The translations under genes were made by a program, and so were the position numbers. From the NCBI RefSeq assembly GCF_052180215.1, contig NZ_CP197471.1:4240001-4304000 (forward strand): a stretch of DNA of 64,000 bases, read 5' to 3'. This DNA comes from Pseudoneobacillus sp052180215 (GTDB lineage Bacteria > Bacillota > Bacilli > Bacillales > Cytobacillaceae). Below, in pieces: positions 49,706 through 58,350 of the stretch (positions within the stretch are counted from its first letter, which is position 1; every line of letters starts with the position of its first letter). Under the pieces are notes generated by a model. The model was given only the letters and a program-made list of their open reading frames with translations, did not search any database and had not been told where the DNA came from.

Positions 49706-51817
49706 TTAAGATACTAGTTGTTGTTGTTCGCCTACTACGGCTTTCTCTAGGATTTCTGCTACATCATATGTGGAAACTTTTTCTTCGACTTCTTTTGCTT
49801 TTGTGCCATCTGATAGCATCGTTAAGCAATATGGACAGCCTGAGCTGATGATCGATGGATTAACGGCTAAGGCTTGTTCTGTTCTTGTTACGTTAATGCG
49901 GTTTCCTGTGTGTTCTTCCATCCACATTAGTCCGCCGCCGGCTCCACAGCACATACCTGTTTCGCGGTTACGTTCCATTTCAACCAACTTCACGCCTGGA
50001 ATCGATTTTAAAATCTCACGTGGTGGATCATACACTTCGTTATAGCGTCCTAAGTAACAAGAATCGTGGAAGGTAATCGTTTCGTTCACTTCGTACTTCG
50101 GAACTAATCTTCCTTCTTCCACCAGCTTCGCTAACACTTCTGTATGGTGGTACACTTCAGCTGTTAAGCCGAAATCAGGATATTCATTTTTGAAAATATT
50201 ATAAGCATGAGGGTCAATCGTCACGATTTTCTTGACCTCAGCTTTTTCAAATTCTTCAATGTTCTTCGCAGCTAAATCTTGGAATAAGAACTCATTACCT
50301 AAACGGCGTGGTGTATCACCAGAGTTCTTTTCTTTGTTTCCTAAAATGGCAAAGCTCACGCCAGCTTCGTTTAAAAGCTTCGCAAACGATAACGCGATTT
50401 TTTGGCTGCGATTGTCGTAAGAACCCATCGAACCAACCCAGAATAGGTACTCGAACTCTTCGCCCGCTTTGTTCATTTCCTTTACGGTTGGAACATGAAC
50501 ATCCTCACGAGCTTCGCGCCAGTCTTCACGCTCTTTACGGTTAAGTCCCCAAGGATTTCCTTGACGTTCAATGTTAGTCATCGCACGCTGTGCATCCGCA
50601 TCCATTTTTCCTTCTGTTAAAACTAAATAACGGCGAAGGTCAATAATCTTATCCACGTGTTCGTTCATAACTGGACATTGGTCCTCACAGTTACGGCAAG
50701 TTGTACATGCCCAGATTTCTTCTTCCGTAATGACTTCGCCAATTAAGCTTGGGCTATATGCTAAACCAGCAGCAGACTCTTGCGCACCTTGACCAGCAGC
50801 TGCTAAAGCGATTTGGTTCCCCTTTGTTCCTGAAAAAGCAAAGGTCGGTACCCAAGGCTGCTTTTGCGTAATAGCCGCACCATGCAGCGTTAAATGATCA
50901 CGAAGCTTCACAATTAAGTCCATCGGTGACAGCATTTTCCCTGTACCGGTTGCTGGACACATATTCGTACAGCGTCCGCACTCCACACATGCATATAAAT
51001 CAATTAATTGATGCTGTGTAAAATCCTCTATTTTTCCAACTCCGAAGCTTTCTTGAGACTCATCTTCAAAATCAATTTTTTTTAATTTGCCCGGTTTTTC
51101 TAAACGATTAAAAAACACGTTTGCCGGCCCAGCAATTAAGTGGGCATGCTTGGATTGTGGTACATATACTAAGAAGGCTAATAGGAACAGTAAGTGAATC
51201 CACCATGCGATATAAAAAACAACAACAGAAGCCGTTTCACCAATACCGCCAAAAACACCGGAAATCAAAGACGCAATCGGCTCTGTCCAAGATGCCTCTT
51301 CCCCATGCCAGATGATTCCCATCCCGTTACCAACTAATACCGAAAGCATTAAGCCTCCGATAAACAGCAATACTAAACCGCTTTTAAAGCCTCTTTTTAA
51401 ACGGACTAATTTTTCAACATAACGGCGGTGAAAAGCCCAAACAACCGCTACCAAAATCATTAACGTAACGATTTCTTGAAAAAACGTAAACCCTGCATAT
51501 AACGGACCTAACGGCAGGTGTGAACCTGGCTTAAGTCCCTTCCAAATAAAATCAAGCGCTCCAAATTGAACAAGGATAAAGCCATAAAAAAACATAACGT
51601 GAATGGCTCCACTCTTTTTATCCTTCAGGAGCTTTTTCTGCCCAAACACATTTACCCAAATCTTTTCTAAACGTTCTTTAACACGATTATCAAACTCAAC
51701 CTTTTTTCCAAGCTTGATAAATTCAATTCTTGTTTTCACTACATACACAAACAAACTGATTGCGTAAGCGGTTACAAGAAGGAACGCAATAAGATTGATT
51801 AAAAGTAACATTTCCAT
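49706..51817 (-). CDS. fadF: Membrane (Fe-S) oxidoreductase FadF/YwjF-like (heterodisulfide-reductase type)
   Basis: 703 aa. N-terminal cytochrome-b/NarI-like membrane region (five or six helices, about 1-230), two ferredoxin-type clusters (CVECGRCTNMCPATG and CTTCRNCEDQCPVM; about 275-400) and two CCG domains (CYLGRYNEVYDPP..., MCCGAGGGLMWMEE; about 440-690) as in HdrD/GlpC. Family role: passes electrons from ETF/acyl-CoA dehydrogenases to quinone. AAGGGGAAG ribosome site. Behind a promoter overlapped by a FadR-like operator (51883-51910). Confidence 0.92.
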   Translation of the reverse strand: MEMLLLINLIAFLLVTAYAISLFVYVVKTRIEFIKLGKKVEFDNRVKERLEKIWVNVFGQKKLLKDKKSGAIHVMFFYGFILVQFGALDFIWKGLKPGSHLPLGPLYAGFTFFQEIVTLMILVAVVWAFHRRYVEKLVRLKRGFKSGLVLLFIGGLMLSVLVGNGMGIIWHGEEASWTEPIASLISGVFGGIGETASVVVFYIAWWIHLLFLLAFLVYVPQSKHAHLIAGPANVFFNRLEKPGKLKKIDFEDESQESFGVGKIEDFTQHQLIDLYACVECGRCTNMCPATGTGKMLSPMDLIVKLRDHLTLHGAAITQKQPWVPTFAFSGTKGNQIALAAAGQGAQESAAGLAYSPSLIGEVITEEEIWACTTCRNCEDQCPVMNEHVDKIIDLRRYLVLTEGKMDADAQRAMTNIERQGNPWGLNRKEREDWREAREDVHVPTVKEMNKAGEEFEYLFWVGSMGSYDNRSQKIALSFAKLLNEAGVSFAILGNKEKNSGDTPRRLGNEFLFQDLAAKNIEEFEKAEVKKIVTIDPHAYNIFKNEYPDFGLTAEVYHHTEVLAKLVEEGRLVPKYEVNETITFHDSCYLGRYNEVYDPPREILKSIPGVKLVEMERNRETGMCCGAGGGLMWMEEHTGNRINVTRTEQALAVNPSIISSGCPYCLTMLSDGTKAKEVEEKVSTYDVAEILEKAVVGEQQQLVS

Positions 51818-51882
51818 TCTCTTCCCCTTTGGTAGAAAAATTTTGAACCAAATAAATCTTCTGAATTATATACCTACTTTTA

Positions 51883-51910
51883 ATTATAAGGTGAATGAGC
51901 ATTCAGTCAA
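51883..51910 (-). promoter_or_regulatory. fadF promoter with overlapping FadR-like operator
   Basis: Minus strand -35 TTGACT (51910-51905), 16-base spacer, -10 TATAAT (51888-51883). The spacer and -35 contain TGACTGAATGCTCATTCA (51909-51892), which fits the B. subtilis FadR box TGAATGAMTMNTCATTCA at 16 of 18 positions. Repressor binding here would block polymerase, with release by long-chain acyl-CoA. Confidence 0.75.
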
Positions 51911-51997
51911 CCATTTTATTTTCGCAATTTAGGTTTCATAATTAGGAAATCACGGGAATACTAAAGAAAACAATTAGATACTTTACCGGAGGAGCAG

Positions 51998-53206
51998 ATG
52001 ACCTTGAATTTTACTCTCGGTGTTTTGGGTGTGCTATTTTTAATTTTTTTATGGTTAACGTTGGACTATTGGTTAGGTCGAACCCACCATTTAAAAAAAT
52101 TTGTCCCTCCAAATGCTCCTAAACGACAAAGTCAAATGGAGCTTTTTACAGATGGGGAAGTGTTTTTTAAAGATTATTTTGCAGAGTTAAAAAATGCAAA
52201 AAAGCATATCCATATCCTATTTTACATCGTCAAAAATGATCGATTTAGCAAAGAGTTTTTTCAAATCCTTACCCAAAAGGCAAAGGAAGGTGTGGAAGTT
52301 CGCCTTCTGTTAGACTTCTTAGGTAGCCTTAAAGTCAATCGAAAGATGATTAACGATTTCAAAGCAGCAGGTGGACAATTTTCGTTTAGTAATATTCCAA
52401 AGCTTCCGTTTCTTTTCTATTCCTCCCAAACGAGAAATCATCGAAAAATCTCCGTCATAGATGGGGTAATAGGCTGTATTGGGGGATTTAATATTGGAAA
52501 AGAATACGTGAATAAAGATCAAAAATTAAGTCCTTGGCGAGATTATCAATTAAAAATAACCGGCGAAGGAGTCAATGATCTTCAACGAGAGTTTTTAATG
52601 GATTGGCGTCAATGTACAAAAACAGATTTGCTGCAAAACCCTATTTATTTTCCCAATCAAAAATCAGGGCCTGTTGAACATGAAATCATTCCTTCAGAAG
52701 GTGTTTATCTTGAAACCACTTTCTTAAAACTAATTGACTCTGCTAAAGATAGCCTTATGATTGGTAGTCCCTATTTTATTCCTAGCCAGAGAACTTTTTT
52801 TGCCTTAATGGCTGCGTTAAGAAGAGGCGTTAAAGTGACCATTCTCGTTCCTAAAATCCCAGATCATATGCTGGTAAAAGAAGCGTCATTTCCGTTTTTT
52901 CGAAGATTAATTCGTGAAGGCGCAACCGTTTATCAATATTTAAATGGTTTTTATCATGCAAAAACCCTTATTATCGATGATCGGGTATGTGATATCGGAA
53001 CTGCTAATTTTGATAAACGAAGTATGTTCCTCAACCATGAAATTAATTGCTATATGTACGACAAAGATTTTATTAAACAGCTGCGAAATACCATTGAAAA
53101 GGATATAAAGGATTCCAAAATCCTTACGCTGGAAGAATTGAATCAGCCAAATATTCTACGGACCGTTAAAGAAAAGACAGCTACCCTCTTTTCGCAATTT
53201 TTATAA
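51998..53206 (+). CDS. cls: Cardiolipin synthase
   Basis: 402 aa. N-terminal membrane helix (about 4-24) and two phospholipase-D HKD motifs: HRKISVIDG (about 148-156) and HAKTLIIDD (about 320-328). Condenses two phosphatidylglycerols to cardiolipin at the membrane. One N-terminal helix rather than two, as in B. subtilis YwjE (ClsB). GGAGGAG ribosome site. Start of a plus-strand pair with uvsE. Confidence 0.93.
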   Translation: MTLNFTLGVLGVLFLIFLWLTLDYWLGRTHHLKKFVPPNAPKRQSQMELFTDGEVFFKDYFAELKNAKKHIHILFYIVKNDRFSKEFFQILTQKAKEGVEVRLLLDFLGSLKVNRKMINDFKAAGGQFSFSNIPKLPFLFYSSQTRNHRKISVIDGVIGCIGGFNIGKEYVNKDQKLSPWRDYQLKITGEGVNDLQREFLMDWRQCTKTDLLQNPIYFPNQKSGPVEHEIIPSEGVYLETTFLKLIDSAKDSLMIGSPYFIPSQRTFFALMAALRRGVKVTILVPKIPDHMLVKEASFPFFRRLIREGATVYQYLNGFYHAKTLIIDDRVCDIGTANFDKRSMFLNHEINCYMYDKDFIKQLRNTIEKDIKDSKILTLEELNQPNILRTVKEKTATLFSQFL

Positions 53207-53226
53207 AATCACAAGGAGCTTACATC

Positions 53227-54180
53227 ATGAAAATTCGCTTTGGTTATGTTTCCACTGCCGTCCACTTATGGGAAGCATCACCGGCCAGAACGGTTACTTT
53301 TACCCGCTATAAACAACTAGAAAAGGACGAGCGGTATGCTAAATTACTGCAGGTCACTTCCCTTAATCTAAAAAGCACACGAAGAATGCTGTATTATAAT
53401 TTGGCAAATGAAATAGAGGTCTATCGCCTCTCAAGCTCTATCGTCCCCCTTGCCACCCATCCTGAAGTCAAGTGGGATTTTGTTTCCCCTTTTTTGGAGG
53501 AATGGAAGGAGCTTGGGGACATTATTCGAAAAAATCATTTACGGGTCAGCTTTCACCCAAATCAATTCACCCTTTTTACTTCACCGCGTGATGAAGTCAC
53601 CACCAATGCGGTCGGAGATATGGAATTCCACTATCGCATGCTAGAAGCAATGGGAGTCGAAAAAGACTCTGTGCTTAATATTCATATTGGTGGTGCTTAT
53701 GGTGATAAAGGTAAAACGATTCATCGCTTTCATGATAATGTAAAAAGGCTGCCGCCCCAGGTAAAAGAGGTTATGACGCTTGAGAACGATGATAAAACCT
53801 ACAACGCCGACGAAACCCTTTTAGCATGCGAAAAAGAAAATATTCCATTTGTCTTCGATTATCATCATCACATGGCCAATCTTGGGGAGCTTCCTTTAGA
53901 TGTGATTCTCTCAAGGACCTTCCCTACCTGGGAGAGAAAAAATCACCCGCCCAAAATACATATCTCCTCACCAAAATCCGAAAAGGCTTTTCGCTCTCAT
54001 GCCGATTTTGTAGACCTCAATTTTTTAATGCCATTAATCGAGGTGCTTCGAGAACTGAAAAAGGACGTTGATTTTATGATCGAAGCCAAAATGAAGGATT
54101 TGGCGATGTTAAAATTAATTGAGGATATCAGTAAAATTCGTGGGATTAAACGGATTAGCGGTGGAGCGGTGGAGTTTTAG
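53227..54180 (+). CDS. uvsE: UV damage endonuclease UvdE/UvsE
   Basis: 317 aa. TIM-barrel metal enzyme that nicks 5' of UV photoproducts. N-terminal RFGYVSTAVHLWEASPARTVTFTRY (as in YwjD), metal-binding regions VSFHPNQFTLFTSP, LNIHIGGAYGDKG, LENDDKTY, FDYHHHM and HISSPKSEKAFRSHADFVD. Twenty bases after cls, same transcript. AAGGAG ribosome site. Confidence 0.93.
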   Translation: MKIRFGYVSTAVHLWEASPARTVTFTRYKQLEKDERYAKLLQVTSLNLKSTRRMLYYNLANEIEVYRLSSSIVPLATHPEVKWDFVSPFLEEWKELGDIIRKNHLRVSFHPNQFTLFTSPRDEVTTNAVGDMEFHYRMLEAMGVEKDSVLNIHIGGAYGDKGKTIHRFHDNVKRLPPQVKEVMTLENDDKTYNADETLLACEKENIPFVFDYHHHMANLGELPLDVILSRTFPTWERKNHPPKIHISSPKSEKAFRSHADFVDLNFLMPLIEVLRELKKDVDFMIEAKMKDLAMLKLIEDISKIRGIKRISGGAVEF

Positions 54181-54230
54181 GAAAGCTCGTTAATCGCCAA
54201 TTGTTAGATACTAAACAGTTTTGAGATGTA

Positions 54231-54264
54231 AAAAGGATGCTGACATGGACAGCATCCTTTTTTT
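54231..54264. terminator. Bidirectional terminator between uvsE and speD
   Basis: AAAAGGATGCTG, ACATGGA, CAGCATCC then TTTTTTT, with A and T runs on both sides serving the convergent genes. Confidence 0.88.
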
Positions 54265-54643
54265 ATGGAGATTCTTTCGTTATGTCAAATTCGCCTGTTC
54301 CGCGGATAATTTTACTGGAATACACCTTTTGAGGTTCCAAAACCGATAATAAATAGTGGATGGCGACTTCGGGATTGACCTTTTCTCCACATGTGTATCC
54401 ATCAATGGCGGCAAATCCTTTTTCAGGATACGTGTGAATCGATAAATGACTTTCCGATAATAAAAGGAACACCGTTGCCCCACAAGGCTGAAATACCTTA
54501 TATTCCATTGCAAGGATGGTCGCTCCGCATTTTTCCGCTGCTTTGTGCATATGCTGCTTCAAAAATTCAATATCATTAATTCTATTAAATTCAATACCCC
54601 AAACATCAGCAATAATATGCCTGCCATACGTTTTGTAATCCAC
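54263..54643 (-). CDS. speD: S-adenosylmethionine decarboxylase proenzyme
   Basis: 126 aa. Small bacterial class; self-cleaves at Ser in SESHLSIHTYPEKG to form the pyruvoyl cofactor, with the Cys in DGYTCG as proton donor. Supplies the aminopropyl donor for SpeE (58351-59178). The start is taken as GTG at 54643 (MDYKTYGRHIIADVWG) because AGGAG lies seven bases upstream. Extra upstream residues are open but unsupported. Confidence 0.93.
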   Translation of the reverse strand: MDYKTYGRHIIADVWGIEFNRINDIEFLKQHMHKAAEKCGATILAMEYKVFQPCGATVFLLLSESHLSIHTYPEKGFAAIDGYTCGEKVNPEVAIHYLLSVLEPQKVYSSKIIRGTGEFDITKESP

Positions 54644-54663
54644 TATACATCTCCTCAATTTCA

Positions 54664-54785
54664 ACCTATTACCAAACTTGTGACAAAGTTAGTAATAATG
54701 CCGATTTAGTCAGATATATTAAAAAAGTAGTCAGATATAATGGTGAAACAGTCAGATATATCCTCCAAACAGTCTCATATCTGCT
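54664..54785 (-). repeat. 21-bp phased repeat array, ATCTGAC type (array 4 of 4)
   Basis: Minus strand: one degenerate unit (ATATGAGACTG) and three ATATCTGACT units at 21-base steps, ending in ATTACTAACTTTGTCACAA. It occupies the gap between sspH and speD. Same architecture as the array at 3432. Confidence 0.8.
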
Positions 54786-54794
54786 CCACCCCAT

Positions 54795-54824
54795 CAAAAA
54801 AGGAGCTAACGATAGCTCCTTTTC
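54795..54824 (-). terminator. Terminator after sspH
   Basis: Minus strand AAAAGGAGCTA, TCG, TTAGCTCCTTTTTT. Confidence 0.85.
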
Positions 54825-54829
54825 GCTAT

Positions 54830-55009
54830 TTATTCCTCGATTAAGTTCAAAACTGGTACATCTATTTCATTTTCCGGATTCACTCTTGAATAAATTCGTG
54901 CCATTTTTGATTTTTCGTCGACGTTTTGAATGATGACAGGTGTACCTTCGTATGTAACATTAAACATTTCCATGGAATCTAAAATTTCCTTTGCGCGACC
55001 AACATTCAT
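54830..55009 (-). CDS. sspH: H-type small acid-soluble spore protein
   Basis: 59 aa, beginning MNVGRAKEILDSMEMFNVTY and then EGTPVIIQNVDEKSKMARIY, ending in VPVLNLIEE. This is the SASP-H pattern (RAKEIL..., V.Y.G.PV.I..VD......ARIY). Minor SASPs of this class are made in the forespore under sigma-F/G. AGGAGG ribosome site nine bases upstream. No clear sigma-G promoter was found. Located between speD and argS. Confidence 0.85.
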   Translation of the reverse strand: MNVGRAKEILDSMEMFNVTYEGTPVIIQNVDEKSKMARIYSRVNPENEIDVPVLNLIEE

Positions 55010-55080
55010 TCGTTCATTCCTCCTAAAAAGCTTCCATCCTATTATTTGAAGAAGGCAAAATTTTTATCCAACTATCCATG

Positions 55081-55107
55081 AAAAAAAGCCCTCAAAAATT
55101 GAGAGCT
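55081..55107 (-). terminator. Terminator after argS
   Basis: Minus strand AAGCTCTCAATT / TTGAGGGCTT then TTTTTTT. Confidence 0.85.
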
Positions 55108-56777
55108 TACATTTTTTCTGGAGCTGAAACTCCGATTAATGCTAATGCATTTTTCAATGTGATTTGAACCGATTTAATTAATGCTAAACGCGCCTTAGAA
55201 CGTTCAGGGCTATCTGCATCTAAAACTTTATCTGCGTTATAGAAGCTATGGAAAGCCGACGCTAATTCAAAAATATAATTGGAAATGCGGTGCGGCATCC
55301 GTTTGGTTGCTGCTTCCCCAACGGCTTGCGGGAATTCGCCTAATTTTTTCAGAACATCGATTTCCTTTTCTGTTTCAATTAAAGTAAAATCAGCATTTGT
55401 ATCTACTGTAAAGCCCTGCTCTTCGCCTTGGCGAAGAATACTAGAAATACGAGCATGTGCGTATTGTGCGTAGAATACTGGGTTTTCATTGGATTGTGAT
55501 ACCGCTAAATCAAGGTCAAAATCCATATGTGTGTCCGCGCTTCTCATCGCGAAGAAGTAACGAACCGCATCCAGACCAACCTCTTCGACAAGGTCACGCA
55601 TTGTAACAGCTTTACCAGTACGTTTACTCATCTTCATTTTCTCGCCATTTTTATATAAATGTACAAGCTGAATGATTTCAACCTCTAAAGCGTCGCGATC
55701 ATAACCTAAAGCTTGAATCGCCGCTTTCATACGAGGGATATATCCGTGGTGATCCGCACCCCAAATATTGATTAATTTTTCAAAGCCTCTTTCCAGCTTG
55801 TCTTTATGATAAGCGATATCCGGTGTTAAGTACGTGTAAGAACCATCCTGCTTAATTAACACGCGATCCTTATCATCACCAAGAGCCGTAGAACGGAACC
55901 AGGTTGCTCCGCCTTCTTCAAAAATATGACCATTGTCTCTTAAAGCTTGAAGGCCTGCATCAATTTTCCCATTATGGTAAAGAGAAGTTTCTGAATACCA
56001 AACATCAAAACCAACACGGAAATCTTCTAAATCCTTCTTCAGCTTCGCCATTTCGTATTTCAAACCGTATTCACGGAAAAAATCGAAACGCTCCTGCTCA
56101 TCCATATGGACATATTTATCGCCAAATTCGTCAGCTAGCGTTTGACCGATTCCAATAATATCTTCACCATGATAACCGTCTTCCGGCATTGGTTTATCCT
56201 TGCCAAGTGCTTGGAAATAACGAGCCTCAACTGATAGAGCGAGATTATTGATTTGGTTTCCTGCATCGTTTATGTAATATTCACGGCTCACATCATAGCC
56301 TGCTTTAGCCAAAATATTGCATAGTGAATCCCCAACTGCCGCCCCACGTGCATGACCTAAATGAAGATCACCTGTTGGGTTCGCTGAAACAAACTCAACT
56401 TGGATTTTTTGATTTTGTCCAATCGTTGTACTTCCGTAATTTGAACCTGCCTCTAAAATGCTCGGAATCAAGTCCGTTAAGTACGTATTATTCATGTAAA
56501 AATTAATAAATCCAGGTCCGGCAATTTCCATTTTCTCAATCGAAGCCTTTGTCTGGTCAAAATGTTGAACAAGTGCTTCCGCAATCGCGCGCGGTGCTTT
56601 TTTCGCTACTCGTGCTAATTGCATCGCCATATTCGTGGAATAATCGCCATGCGCTTTTTCCTTTGGAATCTCTAGGATTACATCTGGAATTTGCTCTTCG
56701 GTTGCAAGCTCTGCTTTGATGACAGCCGCTTTTATTTCTTGCTTTAATTTATTTTGTACTTCTTGAGCGATGTTCAC
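55107..56777 (-). CDS. argS: Arginyl-tRNA synthetase
   Basis: 556 aa. Class I synthetase. Add1 N-terminal tRNA-binding domain (1-115), HIGH motif HLGHARGA (about 139-146), KMSKR (about 387-391) and a DALR-type anticodon-binding domain (about 440-556). GTG start with AAGGAGG upstream, overlapping the ywiB stop by four bases (GTGA). No T-box leader is present; argS is internal to the operon. Confidence 0.97.
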   Translation of the reverse strand: MNIAQEVQNKLKQEIKAAVIKAELATEEQIPDVILEIPKEKAHGDYSTNMAMQLARVAKKAPRAIAEALVQHFDQTKASIEKMEIAGPGFINFYMNNTYLTDLIPSILEAGSNYGSTTIGQNQKIQVEFVSANPTGDLHLGHARGAAVGDSLCNILAKAGYDVSREYYINDAGNQINNLALSVEARYFQALGKDKPMPEDGYHGEDIIGIGQTLADEFGDKYVHMDEQERFDFFREYGLKYEMAKLKKDLEDFRVGFDVWYSETSLYHNGKIDAGLQALRDNGHIFEEGGATWFRSTALGDDKDRVLIKQDGSYTYLTPDIAYHKDKLERGFEKLINIWGADHHGYIPRMKAAIQALGYDRDALEVEIIQLVHLYKNGEKMKMSKRTGKAVTMRDLVEEVGLDAVRYFFAMRSADTHMDFDLDLAVSQSNENPVFYAQYAHARISSILRQGEEQGFTVDTNADFTLIETEKEIDVLKKLGEFPQAVGEAATKRMPHRISNYIFELASAFHSFYNADKVLDADSPERSKARLALIKSVQITLKNALALIGVSAPEKM

Positions 56778-57214
56778 TTTGCATCCTCCTTATACGTTAT
56801 TTTCATATGATAAGTACCGGCCACTTCTCCTTGAGTGGTTAAATCGTATACAAGGTCAAGCTCCCCGTCTCTTTCACTGGAGGGGTTATGAGCCATTCTT
56901 TTTGTATCCGTTAACATCTCCATTGCCCCATAAGGAGTATCATAATGGCCTCGCATTTGATGGTCTTGTTTAAAAGCTAGGCGCATATTCAAGGCACCCG
57001 AACGTAAAATGACCGCTTCCCCTTCTGAAAACTTAACAGACGTCTTAATATTCCCAACATCCATTACTTCTTCATAAAGAAGATACGAAGATTGGCCCTT
57101 ATTATAATATCGACCAAAAGTCACCAATTCAAAAGTTTCCTTTTGATCCCCTTGAAAAATATCCGTCTTCACCCAAACCTTTACAGGAATTTGCTCTGCC
57201 TTCATTCCAACCAC
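56774..57214 (-). CDS. ywiB: DUF1934 beta-barrel protein YwiB
   Basis: 146 aa. All-beta lipocalin-like DUF1934 protein, always coupled to argS in bacilli. Function unknown. PVKVWVKTDIF at the start and YDLTTQGEVAGTYHMKITY at the end. The start is either GTG 57214 (GGAG four bases upstream) or ATG 57205. Four-base overlap with argS. Confidence 0.85.
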   Translation of the reverse strand: MVGMKAEQIPVKVWVKTDIFQGDQKETFELVTFGRYYNKGQSSYLLYEEVMDVGNIKTSVKFSEGEAVILRSGALNMRLAFKQDHQMRGHYDTPYGAMEMLTDTKRMAHNPSSERDGELDLVYDLTTQGEVAGTYHMKITYKEDAK

Positions 57215-57244
57215 TGAGCTCCACTCCCTTCAAAAAGCAATACA

Positions 57245-57365
57245 AGGTGACAGGCACTGGGGAATTTTTGTCGTTTAGAATTCCTTTCCGAATTTTATCT
57301 AATAGACAAAGATTTTTCGACAGATAATTTTCTAATTGCCGAAAATTACTAAGTGCCTGTCACCT
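57245..57365. repeat. 121-bp inverted-repeat element with GGTGACAGGCACT ends
   Basis: Perfect 14-base terminal inverted repeats (AGGTGACAGGCACT / AGTGCCTGTCACCT) around an AT-rich interior with partial pairing (AATTTT...AAAATT). There is no coding sequence. Resembles the REP/RAYT-type intergenic elements seen in Bacillus, which end in GTGCCTGTCACC. No transposase is in the window. Between ywiB and speB. Confidence 0.65.
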
Positions 57366-57377
57366 ATTTCTCCAATA

Positions 57378-58250
57378 TTACTTCACCCAGCCTAAGATCA
57401 TTTCGCGGATGAGTTTGCTTGCTGTGTTTGCTGTTTGTTCTGAGTTGTCGTAGATTGGTGCGACTTCAACTAAATCAGCGCCGACTACTTTTACGTTAGA
57501 ATGTGCAATTTCATGAATCGATGCAAGAAGTTCTCTTGAAGTAATCCCTCCAGCATCAACCGTTCCTGTACCAGGAGCATGGGCAGGGTCTAATACGTCA
57601 ATATCAATCGTTACATAGACAGGACGACCTGCTAATTTTGGTAAAATTTCTTTTAATGGTTGGTGAACATCAAATTTAGAGATGTGCATGCCAACGCTTT
57701 TTGCCCATTCGAATTCTTCCTTCATACCTGAACGAATTCCAAAAGAATAAACATTGGATGGTCCGATTAATTCGGCAATTTTACGAATCGGTGTAGAGTG
57801 AGATAAAGGCTCTCCTTCATATTGCTCACGTAAATCCGTGTGAGCGTCCATATGAATGATTGCTAAATCTGGATATTTTTTATATACAGCTTTCATTACT
57901 GGCCAAGAAACTAAATGTTCTCCACCCATTCCTAGTGGGAACTTGCCATCTGCTAAAAGATTATCAATGTAATCTTCGATGATATCTATGCTTTTTTGCG
58001 CATTACCGAACGGAAGTGGAATATCACCTGCATCAAAATATTTCACATCGTCTAATTCACGGTCTAAGTATGCACTGTATTCTTCTAGTCCAATCGAAAC
58101 TTCACGAATTCTAGTTGGACCAAAACGTGAACCTGGACGGTAGCTTACTGTCCAATCCATCGGCATTCCGTAAAGTACCGCTTGGCTTTCTTCGTAACTT
58201 GGATGGCTTTTAATAAATACATTACCTGAATAAGCCTCATCAAAACGCAT
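57378..58250 (-). CDS. speB: Agmatinase
   Basis: 290 aa. Hydrolyses agmatine to putrescine plus urea. Di-manganese ligands in MGGEHLVSWP (His about 111), IHMDAHTDLR (Asp/His/Asp about 133-137) and TIDIDVLDPAHAPGTG (Asp about 215). GAGGG ribosome site with start at 58250 (MRFDEAYSG). Directly follows speE; the pair supplies putrescine and spermidine. Confidence 0.97.
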   Translation of the reverse strand: MRFDEAYSGNVFIKSHPSYEESQAVLYGMPMDWTVSYRPGSRFGPTRIREVSIGLEEYSAYLDRELDDVKYFDAGDIPLPFGNAQKSIDIIEDYIDNLLADGKFPLGMGGEHLVSWPVMKAVYKKYPDLAIIHMDAHTDLREQYEGEPLSHSTPIRKIAELIGPSNVYSFGIRSGMKEEFEWAKSVGMHISKFDVHQPLKEILPKLAGRPVYVTIDIDVLDPAHAPGTGTVDAGGITSRELLASIHEIAHSNVKVVGADLVEVAPIYDNSEQTANTASKLIREMILGWVK

Positions 58251-58350
58251 ATTATTTTCCCTCACTTATATGTTTTTTTTACGAAAAAGCGGAGCCACTT
58301 AATAACAAGTGACTCCTTTTTATATTCATTCAAATAGTAATAATCAATTA

